Assembly (NCBI GenBank): GCA_016125095.1
Contig: WGMK01000013.1
Location: 248,001-312,000, forward strand
Source: Candidatus Hydrogenedens sp.
Lineage (GTDB): Bacteria; Hydrogenedentota; Hydrogenedentia; Hydrogenedentales; JAEUWI01
Direction of reading: 5' to 3'
DNA length: 64,000 bases
The notes under the pieces are model-generated. The model saw nothing but the letters and a program-made list of their open reading frames with translations. It was not told where the DNA came from and made no database searches. A program made the position numbers and the translations under genes. Below are positions 35,580 to 44,227 of the stretch, in pieces. The first letter of the stretch is position 1; each line of letters opens with the position of its first letter.

Positions 35580-36091
35580 GTTTCAACCCCACCTTGACGC
35601 CCGCAGGGCCCGTCGGCCGTGCATGCGCTTCCTGTGCGCTTCTCCCTCCCTGGTGAAACGCGCTTCCTCATTGCGCTTTCAACTGACTGCTTGCGCCCGG
35701 CGCCGCGCATGGCGGCGCGCCTACAGGTGGAATCGTGGCGGCCGCCGCGTCCCTGCGTACGACGCGCGGCCCCGTCCGGCTTCCCTGTACAGGGTACCGG
35801 CTGGACATACCTGTTGCCCGGGCCGGCCCACGGCCTGCCCGGCGCTAGCACCGCGCCGCACGCGCCCCAACGCGCGCTGCCCGGTGTTAAGCCGATTCAA
35901 GTGTTATCTCCGCTCGCGGCACTCCCGAACCGGAATGCCCGCGTCCGCAGGATCCTTCCCGCAGACGCACGAAACGCGGAGCCCGTCTTGCAGCGGTTCC
36001 GCGTCTCCGATTGAACTGTGTTCCGCCGCAGCGCCCTGGACGAAAGTGGCGCTTCGCCGGTATTCCGCACGCCCCGGAGGGCGGTGACGAA
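35580..36091. other. 512-base gene-less gap between fliE and fliF
   Basis: I find no credible gene here; reading frames present on both strands have no family features. It holds two small palindromes: a 7-base stem at 35700-35718 (arms GCGCCGC and GCGGCGC) and CCCTGTACAGGG at 35783-35794. I see no convincing promoter, although a promoter for fliF would be expected in this gap. Confidence 0.5.
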
Positions 36092-36412
36092 CTAAATCTG
36101 CATCCGCATGATTTCCTGATACGCGTCCATCACCTTGCCGCGTACGGTCATCATGGTCTTGAAGGCCGTGTCGGCCTTTTGCAACTGCACCATCGCCTCG
36201 CTCACGTCTTTAATCTCGCCCGACACGACCTTGTTAATCGTCGTATCTGCTTCATTCTGAAGACGTTGCACTTCGTTGACCGTCTCGGCGAGTGTCTCTG
36301 CGAACGACCGGGTTTCTCCCGCTTGGCCGGGAGCCGCCGCCGGACGCATACGGACGGGATTGAGTTCTCCCGTGCGGATTTCCGTGGCGTTAATTTTCAG
36401 CGGATCGTTCAT
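36092..36412 (-). CDS. fliE: Flagellar hook-basal body complex protein FliE
   Basis: This 106-residue rod adaptor joins the MS ring to the rod. The family C-terminal helices are clear: SFAETLAETVNEVQRLQNEADTTINKVVSGE, then DVSEAMVQLQKADTAFKTMMTVRGKVMDAYQEIMRMQI. It lies 83 bases after flgC, with its own possible promoter. Confidence 0.94.
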   Translation of the reverse strand: MNDPLKINATEIRTGELNPVRMRPAAAPGQAGETRSFAETLAETVNEVQRLQNEADTTINKVVSGEIKDVSEAMVQLQKADTAFKTMMTVRGKVMDAYQEIMRMQI

Positions 36413-36459
36413 AAAGCCGTCAGGCCCTTGCAGTTACTTCCGGCGTCTGCCGTGCGGGT

Positions 36460-36488
36460 ATCGTAAGTGAAACCCGTGATCATGTCAA
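36460..36488 (-). promoter_or_regulatory. Candidate sigma-70 promoter before fliE
   Basis: TTGACA (36488-36483) and TACGAT (36465-36460) are separated by 17 bases in the flgC-fliE gap. The -35 is perfect and the -10 matches four of six bases. Confidence 0.45.
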
Positions 36489-36495
36489 GTATTAT

Positions 36496-36924
36496 TTACC
36501 GGACCAGCAAATCCATGGCGGCATCGCCCATGCGCGAGCCGGTGGCCAGCACGGCGATATTCGCCTCATAGGCCCGCTGGGCCGATACCATATTCGCCAT
36601 TTCCACGGCGATATCCACATTCGGATATTGTACATAGCCGTCCGCGTTGGCGTCGGGGTGGCTGGGATCGTAAATCGTCCGGAAGGGGCTGGTGTCGCGC
36701 ACCACCTGACTTACGCGTACGCCGAGCTTCTCGGGATTATACCCGGGCTTCATCTCGTTGCCGCGCATCAAGGCGACTTGCCGGCGGAACGCCCCGCCCT
36801 CGGGCGTGCGCGTGGTCTCGGCGTTGGCGATATTGTTGGCGATCAGGTTCAGCCGCGTGCGCTGCGCGCGCAGGCCGCTCACCGCGATTTGCCGGGCCGA
36901 AACGTTGGCTGCAGGAAGAAGCAT
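36496..36924 (-). CDS. flgC: Flagellar basal-body rod protein FlgC
   Basis: This is a 142-residue proximal rod protein. The axial motif LRAQRTRLNLIANNIANAETTRTPEGGAFRRQV is at the N-terminus, and the C-terminus VDIAVEMANMVSAQRAYEANIAVL is the matching helix. VSQVVRDTSPFRTIYDPSHPDANADGYVQYPN is FlgC-specific. GAGGT precedes the ATG, four bases after the flgB stop. Confidence 0.95.
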   Translation of the reverse strand: MLLPAANVSARQIAVSGLRAQRTRLNLIANNIANAETTRTPEGGAFRRQVALMRGNEMKPGYNPEKLGVRVSQVVRDTSPFRTIYDPSHPDANADGYVQYPNVDIAVEMANMVSAQRAYEANIAVLATGSRMGDAAMDLLVR

Positions 36925-36928
36925 CGCG

Positions 36929-37333
36929 CTACCTCGCCAGACTGCTGAGCGTGTCGGCCGTCATCTGGAATTTCTTGGCCAGCAAGCGCGAATACACGAT
37001 GTAATTGCCCCGGTTTTCGCCCAGTTTGGCCAGTTCGCTGTCCAGATCCACCTGATTGAAGTCGTTCTTCGAGAGAAAGGATTTCCGGTCGACGCGGGTG
37101 TGGATGCTGGCCATGTCGATGTGGCGGGAGCGACTCGTGCGGAGCGCGGTGTGGCTCCGCCCCTCGACCATGGCTTGCAGCGTCTTCTGGAAATCCATTT
37201 CCGCAGGGGCGAATTGGGGGGTGTCGGCATTCGCGATGTTATTCGCGATCAGGCGGTGGTTCGCTTCCGCCGTCTTCATGGCGCTCAGCAAGACTTGATT
37301 CGTATCGAATCCGTCCAGCCTGCCGATGCTCAT
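36929..37333 (-). CDS. flgB: Flagellar basal-body rod protein FlgB
   Basis: This is a 134-residue proximal rod protein. I start it at the ATG at 37333, with GGGAGGT upstream; the frame extends farther but without conservation. The family N-terminus LLSAMKTAEANHRLIANNIANADTPQFAPAEMDF and the C-terminal VDLDSELAKLGENRGNYIVYSRLL are clear. It is the first gene of the flagellar operon. Confidence 0.94.
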   Translation of the reverse strand: MSIGRLDGFDTNQVLLSAMKTAEANHRLIANNIANADTPQFAPAEMDFQKTLQAMVEGRSHTALRTSRSRHIDMASIHTRVDRKSFLSKNDFNQVDLDSELAKLGENRGNYIVYSRLLAKKFQMTADTLSSLAR

Positions 37334-37413
37334 GACCCGTACCTCCCGTTCCGCCGTTTCGATCCTTGCCGGGTGGGGCCGGCGCGGACCATTCGGTTTC
37401 GTCCGCCCCGGTA

Positions 37414-37431
37414 TCGCAGGTGCCATGCCAA
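37414..37431 (-). promoter_or_regulatory. Candidate sigma-54 promoter for the flgB operon
   Basis: The minus strand reads TTGGCATG, four bases, CTGCG, with GG and GC separated by ten bases as sigma-54 requires. It lies 80 bases upstream of the flgB ATG. Sigma-54 control of flagellar genes is common in other phyla; here it rests on consensus only. Confidence 0.4.
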
Positions 37432-37568
37432 ACATCCCAAAAGGTGTAAGTATAGGTTTTGGAAGGGGTTATGATTTTCTGGGTGCGGGCGCGCAGCATT
37501 CTTCGGGCAAACCCTGCCGCCTTGGGCGCAGTTTTTGCCTTGGCTGCGTACCTGCGGCCGGTTTCCCA

Positions 37569-37597
37569 TTGCCAAAAAAGTCGCTGCGGGGTATACT
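37569..37597 (+). promoter_or_regulatory. Sigma-70-type promoter of the YjfB-like gene
   Basis: TTGCCA (37569-37574) and TATACT (37592-37597) are separated by 17 bases. The start codon lies 28 bases after the -10, with AGGAGG at 37615-37620 between them. Confidence 0.6.
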
Positions 37598-37624
37598 TCC
37601 TATAACCGCGACCAAGGAGGGTTG

Positions 37625-37804
37625 ATGATGGCAGGGATACCATCGGTGGGCGCTACGACCGCAGCGCTCCGCTTTCAGGCGGAGTACTCGGGCCGCGTCG
37701 CAAAGTTGCAGTTGGATGCCGTGGAGCAGCAGGGCGACCTCGCGCTGCAGCTCATTCAGTCCGCCTCGGTCGATACTGGGCAGAACCTGAACATCACGGT
37801 CTAG
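37625..37804 (+). CDS. YjfB-like putative motility protein
   Basis: This 59-residue protein is divergent from flgB and has an ideal AGGAGG site. The sequence (LQLDAVEQQGDLALQLIQS, ending TGQNLNITV) fits the small YjfB family, found near motility genes, with its glutamine-rich helix and Gly-Gln-Asn ending. The longer frame starting at 37535 has no ribosome site. Its role in motility is not established. It has its own promoter and a strong terminator, so it is probably monocistronic. Confidence 0.72.
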   Translation: MMAGIPSVGATTAALRFQAEYSGRVAKLQLDAVEQQGDLALQLIQSASVDTGQNLNITV

Positions 37805-37919
37805 CGTATCGCACATTCCGGTTTTCATACCGTACGCACTCATTAGATACGGCGTGCCGCAGGGCTGGACGGTCCCGGCGCTTGCAGGGCGTCATGGCCG
37901 CCGTATCAGGGCGCAAGAG

Positions 37920-37958
37920 GGCGCGGGGAAGAGGCACCCCGCGCCTTCGTCTTTTTTT
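37920..37958 (+). terminator. Intrinsic terminator after the YjfB-like gene
   Basis: Arms GGCGCGGGG (37920-37928) and CCCCGCGCC (37937-37945) pair perfectly and are followed by TTCGTC and a run of eight T. It lies 115 bases past the stop; no other feature is visible between. Confidence 0.85.
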
Positions 37959-37968
37959 TCTAAGACTC

Positions 37969-38160
37969 TTTTGACAGGATAACTGGATTCTGGGATCGAA
38001 GAGGGACGAAGATTTTTTTGACAGGATTTACAAGATTTACAGGATTAGGAGGCGGAGCGTTTGACGGTACCGGGCTCCTTCTTCCAATCATGTTAATCCT
38101 GTAAATCCTGTCCAAACTCATATCTTCTTCAATCCCAAGATCCAGTTATCCCGTCAAAAC
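37969..38160. repeat. GACAGGAT foldback repeat, copy A
   Basis: The outer arms TTTTGACAGGATAACTGG and CCAGTTATCCCGTCAAAA are complementary with one mismatch. Inner arms GACAGGATTTACAAG... and ...ATCCTGTAAATCCTGTCC also pair. The right arm contains the stop codon of the lipase gene (38154-38156). Confidence 0.85.
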
Positions 38161-39158
38161 TCTTCTCCCCCCTCCGGGTGCTCGAAGCGCCCGTGCGCCA
38201 GGAAATGCAGCACCTGCCGGATGGCCTCGTCGTGGTTCATGATGAAGGTGTGCGCGGCCTTCACCATCCTGTAATCCGCCATGCCGTCCAGCTTGGCTTC
38301 GTCCACGCCGACGAGGCCGTCGTCGTCTCCGGGGATGATCGGATTGAGGCCGCCGGCCAGCGAACCCGCAATTACGCCGAACTCGCAGCGCGGTGCGGGA
38401 AGCCGATGTCCCGCCCCGGTGTCGCCGGTAACGAGTTCCGTGCCCGCCGGCCCGGCCACATATTCACTCGGCCACCAGCTCAGCAGCGCGTCCGCCATTC
38501 GGGTGCCCTGGTTTGGCGGCGCCAGCATCACGATGCGTCCGGGGAACGTTCGCTCGCTCTCGGACAACAGCTCGCGGACAATCAGTCCGCCGAGACTGTG
38601 CGTGACCAGGTCCACGGAATCGAAGTCGTTGGCTGCCTCCTCAAGGATTCCCTTTAGCGGCTCCGCGAGTTCCGCGATGGTTCCGTGCATGCTCGGATAG
38701 TTGACCGCGTACACGGTGTAGCCCGCCGCCTCGAGTCGGCCTTGCAGCGTTTTGAACGAGTCCTTCGACCGCAGAAAGCCATGCACCAGCACGCACAGCT
38801 TGCGGCTTTTCAATCTTGCCGCGCCCGATTCAATCGCCGCGTCCAGCACGCGCCCGCACTGGTCCTCGCCGCCCCACGCGCGGCGGACATCGCCCGCATC
38901 CAGCAGGCGGCAATGCCCGGTGTATACATTCCGCTGAATCCGCCAGCCCCCATACAGCCGCTCATCCGCCCAGAGCTGCTTGCCACCCAGCGTCGGGAGC
39001 GCAAGATTCGGCGGCGCCTCCAACGCCTCCGACTTCCCCGCCTGCACCAGCAGCAGAGTCCACACCAGCCACACTCCCGCCACCACAAGTCCCAGCAAGG
39101 CGAGCCGCTGCCCTCGGCGACGCAGTAGGTGGAGCAAGGATTTCATGCGCGGGAGCAT
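38154..39158 (-). CDS. Membrane-anchored alpha/beta-hydrolase (lipase/esterase-like)
   Basis: This 334-residue protein has an N-terminal TM anchor (LALLGLVVAGVWLVWTLLLVQ). The alpha/beta-hydrolase core begins KLCVLVHGFLRSKDSF (oxyanion region) and contains the nucleophile in VTHSLGGLIVRELL (Ser188). A catalytic Asp probably lies in IPGDDDGLVGVDEAKL, and the His in VKAAHTFIMNH. A lipase or esterase acting outside the cytoplasm is likely. No clear ribosome site marks either possible ATG (39158 or 39146). The stop is inside repeat copy A. Confidence 0.8.
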   Translation of the reverse strand: MLPRMKSLLHLLRRRGQRLALLGLVVAGVWLVWTLLLVQAGKSEALEAPPNLALPTLGGKQLWADERLYGGWRIQRNVYTGHCRLLDAGDVRRAWGGEDQCGRVLDAAIESGAARLKSRKLCVLVHGFLRSKDSFKTLQGRLEAAGYTVYAVNYPSMHGTIAELAEPLKGILEEAANDFDSVDLVTHSLGGLIVRELLSESERTFPGRIVMLAPPNQGTRMADALLSWWPSEYVAGPAGTELVTGDTGAGHRLPAPRCEFGVIAGSLAGGLNPIIPGDDDGLVGVDEAKLDGMADYRMVKAAHTFIMNHDEAIRQVLHFLAHGRFEHPEGGEEF

Positions 39159-39173
39159 AGCACCGGGATTTTC

Positions 39174-39370
39174 TTTTTGACAGGATAACTGGATTCTGGG
39201 ATGGAACAGGGACGAAGATTTTTTTGACAGGATTAACAGGATTTACAAGATTGGAAGAGGGCCGAAGACGGCCTACGCCTTATCTCCCCAATCCTGTAAA
39301 TCTTGTTAATCCTGTCTAAATTCTTGTCGTCTCCCTCTTCCATCCCAGAATCCAGTTATCCTGTCAAAAA
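39174..39370. repeat. GACAGGAT foldback repeat, copy B
   Basis: The outer arms begin TTTTTGACAGGATAACTGGA and end TCCAGTTATCCTGTCAAAAA, a perfect inverted pair of 20 bases. Inner arms (GACAGGATTAACAGGATTTA against its complement) also pair. It lies between the GT2 stop (39376) and the lipase start. Confidence 0.88.
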
Positions 39371-39375
39371 GGGCT

Positions 39376-40578
39376 TCACTCCACCTCGTTGTCGCGGGGA
39401 GTGCGTTGCCAGGCTTGTTCGCCCTTTTGGGCGAGCAGCTTGAGGTAGAGCGGGATTTTCCAGGCGATGAAGAGGGGCAGGGCGGCGAGGTAGAGCCAGA
39501 CCTGCAGGGGCGCGCGCTGCAGAATCAGGCCGCTGGCGATGCAGAATCCGGCGGCACAGGCGCAGGCGGCGAGCAGGGCGAACCAGCCCGGGCCGGCGAT
39601 GGCACCGAGGACGAGCCCGGCGGCGAGTACGAGAAAGAGCAAGGATTGCGGCGGGACGAGCATGTCGAGCACGGCGTCCCAGTTCGCCAGCGAGGGACGC
39701 TGCAGGGCGCGCGAAAGCACAGGACCGAAGTAGTGCTTGAAGATGTGAACCTTGCCGCCTTCCCAGCGGCGTTGCTGCACGTCGGCCTGCGCGGTCTGCA
39801 CGGGTATAGGACTGGTCACGAGCGCGCCGGGATTGAAGCGCACGAGGATGCCGTCCATCAGGAGGCGCTTGGAGAACTCGACGTCTTCGGCCAGCGAATT
39901 GCAGGGCCAGCCGTATTCGAGCAGCAGCGGCGCGCGGAAGGCCATGCCGCTGCCTTTCAGTTCGGCCGTGCCGCCGAGAAATTCGCGGCCTGCGGGGCGC
40001 ACGAAGTTGATGGTGGTGAAGCCCATGTAGCCGAAGGCCGTGCGCCAGGTCTCCTCGGGGTTCGACACGGTGTTGAGCGATTGCACCACCTGGCAATCGG
40101 GATGCGCGAGGCTTTCGGCCAGTTCGCGCAGGAACGCCGGATGGATGATCATGTCGGCATCTACGAGAGCGATGTGGTCCATGCCGCGCAGCAATGCTTC
40201 CTGCGAGCGCAAGCACCAGTTCAGGGCCTCGCCCTTGCCGGGATGTTCCGGGTCGTGCCGTTCCAGCACGAGCGCTCCATGCGCCCGGGCGATGTCCGCC
40301 GTGTCGTCGCTGCAATTGTCCGCCACGACGATCACCTGCTTGCGGTCCGCCGGGTAGTCCATGGCCGCCGCGGCATTCAGGATGTCCGCAATCTGCCCGG
40401 ATTCATTGTGCGCGGGAATCAGCAGGGCGAAGCGCGGGCACTCGGTGAGCGGCCCCTTCTTCGGCCGGAACAGCCACGCGCCGAGGCCGAGCAGTCCGAG
40501 ATAGCCGCAGACCACGCAGGCGTAGGCGGCGATGGGCAGCAGCGGTATCAGTGCCAGCCAGCGCAGCAGCTCAAACAT
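39376..40578 (-). CDS. Membrane glycosyltransferase family 2 (processive, CESA/NodC-like)
   Basis: This 400-residue enzyme has TM helices at both ends. Catalytic residues are seen in VVADNCSDDTADIARAHGA, the DxD in HIALVDADMIIHP, the acceptor-site Asp in LAEDVEFSKRLL, and the processive-type QQRRW motif in DVQQRRWEGGKVHIF. The set fits synthesis of a polysaccharide such as a cellulose- or chitin-like chain, but the donor sugar is not evident. Its start overlaps the end of the GT4 gene by eight bases, so the two are translationally coupled. Confidence 0.85.
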   Translation of the reverse strand: MFELLRWLALIPLLPIAAYACVVCGYLGLLGLGAWLFRPKKGPLTECPRFALLIPAHNESGQIADILNAAAAMDYPADRKQVIVVADNCSDDTADIARAHGALVLERHDPEHPGKGEALNWCLRSQEALLRGMDHIALVDADMIIHPAFLRELAESLAHPDCQVVQSLNTVSNPEETWRTAFGYMGFTTINFVRPAGREFLGGTAELKGSGMAFRAPLLLEYGWPCNSLAEDVEFSKRLLMDGILVRFNPGALVTSPIPVQTAQADVQQRRWEGGKVHIFKHYFGPVLSRALQRPSLANWDAVLDMLVPPQSLLFLVLAAGLVLGAIAGPGWFALLAACACAAGFCIASGLILQRAPLQVWLYLAALPLFIAWKIPLYLKLLAQKGEQAWQRTPRDNEVE

Positions 40579-41794
40579 CGGGCGTTCCTACGCGTTCGCG
40601 GAAGAGGGCGTCCAGCTTCGCGGCTTCGGTGTCGGCGGAATGCCGCTCGCGCACGCGTTCGCGGCCCCGCGCGCCGCGGGCGTTCAGTTCGTCCGCGCTG
40701 CAGGCGAAGGCGGCGCGCATGGCCTCGGCCAGTTCTTCCGTGTTGCCCGGGGCCACCAGCCAGCCGTTCTCACCCTCGCGCACGAGCTCGGGAATACCCA
40801 TGATGCGCGTCGCGATTACGGGGCGTCCCATCGCGAGCGCTTCCATGATCACCACGGGCAGGCCCTCGGCGAAGCTGCCCAGCACGAGCGCCCGGCAACC
40901 GCGCAGGTGCCCGCGCACCTGCTCTTCGCTCTGCCAGCCGGTGATGACGACTTGCTCGTCGAGCCCGAGTTCGTGGCGCAGCCGCTCGATTTCGCCGCGC
41001 ATCGCGCCATCGCCCACCAGCACCAGCCGCCGCCGCGCATCGTCGCGCGCTACCCGCGCGAAGGCTTCGAGCAAGAGCAACTGGCCCTTCTGCTCCGAGA
41101 GGCGCCCGACGCAGACGAGCGACTGCGCGTCTTCCGCGATGGGCGATTCCTCGAACCACTCGGGTCCCACGGTGCAATGCACCTGCTGTATTTTTTCCCA
41201 ATAAGGATAGCGCGCCCAGCGGCGCAGCTGCGAACCGCAATAGTCGGTAATCGCCACCGTGAACCGGCTGTCTTCCACCTTCGCGCCCAGGCTCAGTCCG
41301 ATGGCCTGATCGAATTCGTCAGGTCCATGCACGGTCATGCTGTAGCCGGGTCCGCCGAGCAGCGTCATCATCCGTGCCACGGCCGCCGCATTGGTGCCGA
41401 AGTGCACATGCACATGCTGCACGCCGCGCGCGCGCAGCCAGCGTACGAGATACGCGGCCTCGACCAGATAGGCCATGTGCCGCAGCAGGCCGCGCTCGCT
41501 CAGCTTCGCCATCTGGAACATCGCCAGCTTGGCGCGGCCCATCCGTAGCGGAGCGCGCAGCCCTTCGGCGATGGCGGCCATCAGGATGCTGGCCTTCGAT
41601 TGCGCGAGCACTTGGTGCGTGCGCGCGGCTTCCTCCTGGTCCTCGGGGTCGGCCACCGCGCCGCCGGGCCGGATCGCCACGCGATGGACGGTATAGCCGC
41701 GCGCTTCCAAGGCGCGGATTTCGCGCCGGATAAAGGTATGGCTCACGCTCGGGTATTGATTCGTGAGGTAGGCGATGACAGGCGGATCAGGCAC
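40571..41794 (-). CDS. Glycosyltransferase family 4
   Basis: This 407-residue GT-B enzyme starts at GTG 41794, with TAGGAG seven bases before it; that start begins right at the conserved IAYLTNQYPSVSHTFIRREI. The donor-site motif is FAEGLPVVIMEALAMGRPVIATRIMGIPELVREGENGWLV with the Glu residues of GT4 enzymes. VVITGWQSEEQVRGHL and SLVCVGRLSEQKGQLLLLEAF are further hallmarks. Resemblance at the N-terminus to exopolysaccharide (WcaL-type) enzymes supports a role in capsule or exopolysaccharide assembly with the coupled GT2. Confidence 0.88.
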   Translation of the reverse strand: MPDPPVIAYLTNQYPSVSHTFIRREIRALEARGYTVHRVAIRPGGAVADPEDQEEAARTHQVLAQSKASILMAAIAEGLRAPLRMGRAKLAMFQMAKLSERGLLRHMAYLVEAAYLVRWLRARGVQHVHVHFGTNAAAVARMMTLLGGPGYSMTVHGPDEFDQAIGLSLGAKVEDSRFTVAITDYCGSQLRRWARYPYWEKIQQVHCTVGPEWFEESPIAEDAQSLVCVGRLSEQKGQLLLLEAFARVARDDARRRLVLVGDGAMRGEIERLRHELGLDEQVVITGWQSEEQVRGHLRGCRALVLGSFAEGLPVVIMEALAMGRPVIATRIMGIPELVREGENGWLVAPGNTEELAEAMRAAFACSADELNARGARGRERVRERHSADTEAAKLDALFRERVGTPDV

Positions 41795-41804
41795 GCGGCG
41801 GCTC

Positions 41805-44222
41805 CTATGGCGCTTCCGTGAACTGGAATACGGTGGCGCTGCCGGGCGGCACAATCAATTCGCTCTCGGGCGTGAAGTCATGCAGATCGGTTTCCTCCAG
41901 CTTCACCGTTTCTTCCGCTTCGTTGTTCGCGTCCAGTTCGTGCGGAGCGAGCCGGGCACGGTGCACTTCGGGGGACACCGCGAAGGGCAGCGCGAAGCTC
42001 ACGCGGAGGTCGTCCTTGCGGTGCCGGTTCACCACCAGCACATTCAGCTTGCGCGGCGCGGCGTCATCCAGGAAGGCGTACGAGGCGAGGTAGGGCACAT
42101 TGTCCGTGGCGGGCACCGAGCCGTTCTCGGGCTGATCCCAATCGGGCTCGCCCTCGACGGATGCCGTCACCATGTCACCATCGATCAGGAACTGGTTCGC
42201 GAGACGCAGCCCATGCCACACCGGCCGCGGCCGCAGCGCGCCGGAAGGCTCGCGGATGAGCGTGCCCCACAGGCCGAGGCGATCGTTGTAACCGCGCTGC
42301 AGGATGGTGAAGTAGTTGATGGGGTCGGCCTGCATGCCGCTCATCACCGCCATCGCTTGGTCGAGCACCGCCACGCCCGCCGCCGCGCTTGCGGTCACGG
42401 TGGATGCGATGGACGCGGGCGCGCCGCCGCCGGCGGTGTGCGTGTTCAATTCGTATACCGCCAGCTTCGTGCCCTTGCCGTTGGCCTCGAGATCGTTCAG
42501 CGTGCTCGCGCCGCCATTGCGGGCGTAGGCCTCCACATCGGCGAAGAGCGCCCCGAACTTCGCCTCGTCGCCGGCGTACTTGTCGAGCTCATGCAGAAGA
42601 TACGGCGCGATGGAGATCGCGTCGACGCCGTTCGCCGTCTGGTCCACCACGCCGTTCCAGTGGTGCCCGTTCACGGCCCAGCCGCCCGCGACGAGTTGAA
42701 TCTTCGCGTCGTCGAAATGCGGGTGCGACCGCACGCGCTGGATGATCGTGTTGCACAGCTCGCCGTATTTTTCCGGCGGCATGGCGTAGTAGGGCTGGAA
42801 CACGGGGTTCCACCACTCGTTGCCGATCTCCAGGTACATCGTGTCGAAGGCATCGCTCCACGGCGCGGCGTGTCCGTGGTCCGCGCGGCGCGCGCTGTAG
42901 GCGTCGAAATCGGAGGGGGCGCAGAGGTAGGAAATCAGGTCGTACCACTCGTCCGGGGTGTTCGCGCCGCCGATGGTCAGCCAGGGCTGGGCGCCCGAGT
43001 CCTGCGCCAGCGTCATCCACTGGTCCACCACCGCGTCCGTGCCCGAAAATCGGCCGTTGCTTTCCAGCGAGGCATAGGTCCAGGTCGCCTCGGTCGTGCT
43101 GCGGGCGGTGATGTCTTCCACCGGACTCGCCAGCGAGGCCACGCCATAGAAGCGCAGCACGCCACACTGCGCTTCCGCGATGGCTTCGGCCATGGGCCTG
43201 CTGAAGCCCGAGGGCGTATCGAGCGCGGCGTCTTCCAGCGCAATGGCATCGATGTCGGCGTGCACCTCGGCGCCGGGCTGGGTCTCGGCCGATACGACGA
43301 TGTCGAAGACCGAGATGCCCTCGGAAATCCGCGCGTCGGGGTAGGTCTCGCCCGTGAAGCGGAATTCCTGAAACTCGGGCGTCAGGCGGGCGGCCTCCGG
43401 AGCGCGCAGCCGCACGGTGCCGCCGGGTTCTTCGGAGGGTATGCCGAAGTTCCGCAGGTCAACGCCGAGTTCTGCGCCGGGGGTATCGCAGCGGGCACGC
43501 ACCACCACGGTGTAAGTGTCGTTCATCGTGCCGGCGATATAGTGCTTCACGCCGCCCTCCACCCGGCCGCTACCGGGGGCGAAGGTGATCCGCAAGGCCT
43601 GATCGTGGGTATCGGCGTCGGTGTCCACGAAGTCGATCGACACGCCATCGCCCGCGATGGGGCGGAAGTCGCCGATGCCAATGCTACGTTCGATGTTCGG
43701 GTCTTGCGGGTCGGGTTGGGCGCGGCGCACCCACGGTCCCCGCAGCCAGACGAGATCGTTTTCGTCCAGGGGCGCTCCGGAGTTCTCGAGCGTGTAGCGG
43801 CCGGTCTCGGTGTCGTGCTCCGAGATGCTTCCCGTCTCGCCTGCGCGCGCGCCCGTCGCGATGCAGTAGGTGCCGCCAGCGAAGGAATCCACATAGTGGC
43901 GGTCCGGATCGTTCCGGTCGAAGTTCGCATCGTTGAATGCATTGCCGCTCGCGTTGGCCGTGCGCACCATCAGCGCCTGGCGCCCCTGGAAAAACCCGCC
44001 GTGTGCGAAGGCGTTTTCCACGTGCTGCTGATCGCCGTAGTAGGCCGAGCCACCAATATTCACACCGAGCCGGTGGGGCGATTCGAGCACGACCTGCTCG
44101 GTCACGCGGACCAGCGCCACGGCATTCGACGAGGCCGCGCCGCATCCGGCGAGCAGGGGCAGGGCAGATAGGGACAGCGTGAAGGCCCGCAGGGCCGCGC
44201 GCCGATACCGGAGCCGACGCAC
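41805..44222 (-). CDS. Lipoprotein glycoside hydrolase, arabinofuranosidase-like
   Basis: This 805-residue lipoprotein has lipobox LLAGC (Cys27). The central part resembles clan GH-A barrels such as GH51 arabinofuranosidases: the acid/base Glu is likely in TMYLEIGNEWWNP (about residue 465), and the nucleophile Glu in TKLAVYELNTHT (about 587). N-terminal beta domains (about 50-330) and a C-terminal beta domain flank it. It would be anchored in the outer membrane and cut an extracellular polysaccharide. Five bases separate it from the beta-helix gene upstream and ten from the GT4 gene, so the four genes probably form one operon. Confidence 0.75.
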   Translation of the reverse strand: MRRLRYRRAALRAFTLSLSALPLLAGCGAASSNAVALVRVTEQVVLESPHRLGVNIGGSAYYGDQQHVENAFAHGGFFQGRQALMVRTANASGNAFNDANFDRNDPDRHYVDSFAGGTYCIATGARAGETGSISEHDTETGRYTLENSGAPLDENDLVWLRGPWVRRAQPDPQDPNIERSIGIGDFRPIAGDGVSIDFVDTDADTHDQALRITFAPGSGRVEGGVKHYIAGTMNDTYTVVVRARCDTPGAELGVDLRNFGIPSEEPGGTVRLRAPEAARLTPEFQEFRFTGETYPDARISEGISVFDIVVSAETQPGAEVHADIDAIALEDAALDTPSGFSRPMAEAIAEAQCGVLRFYGVASLASPVEDITARSTTEATWTYASLESNGRFSGTDAVVDQWMTLAQDSGAQPWLTIGGANTPDEWYDLISYLCAPSDFDAYSARRADHGHAAPWSDAFDTMYLEIGNEWWNPVFQPYYAMPPEKYGELCNTIIQRVRSHPHFDDAKIQLVAGGWAVNGHHWNGVVDQTANGVDAISIAPYLLHELDKYAGDEAKFGALFADVEAYARNGGASTLNDLEANGKGTKLAVYELNTHTAGGGAPASIASTVTASAAAGVAVLDQAMAVMSGMQADPINYFTILQRGYNDRLGLWGTLIREPSGALRPRPVWHGLRLANQFLIDGDMVTASVEGEPDWDQPENGSVPATDNVPYLASYAFLDDAAPRKLNVLVVNRHRKDDLRVSFALPFAVSPEVHRARLAPHELDANNEAEETVKLEETDLHDFTPESELIVPPGSATVFQFTEAP

Positions 44223-44227
44223 CGCGC

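Noticed and set aside
36418..36470. tRNA-like fold in the flgC-fliE gap
   Set aside because: No cloverleaf or anticodon arm can be drawn; the region looks like a promoter instead. I found no convincing tRNA or rRNA anywhere in the window.
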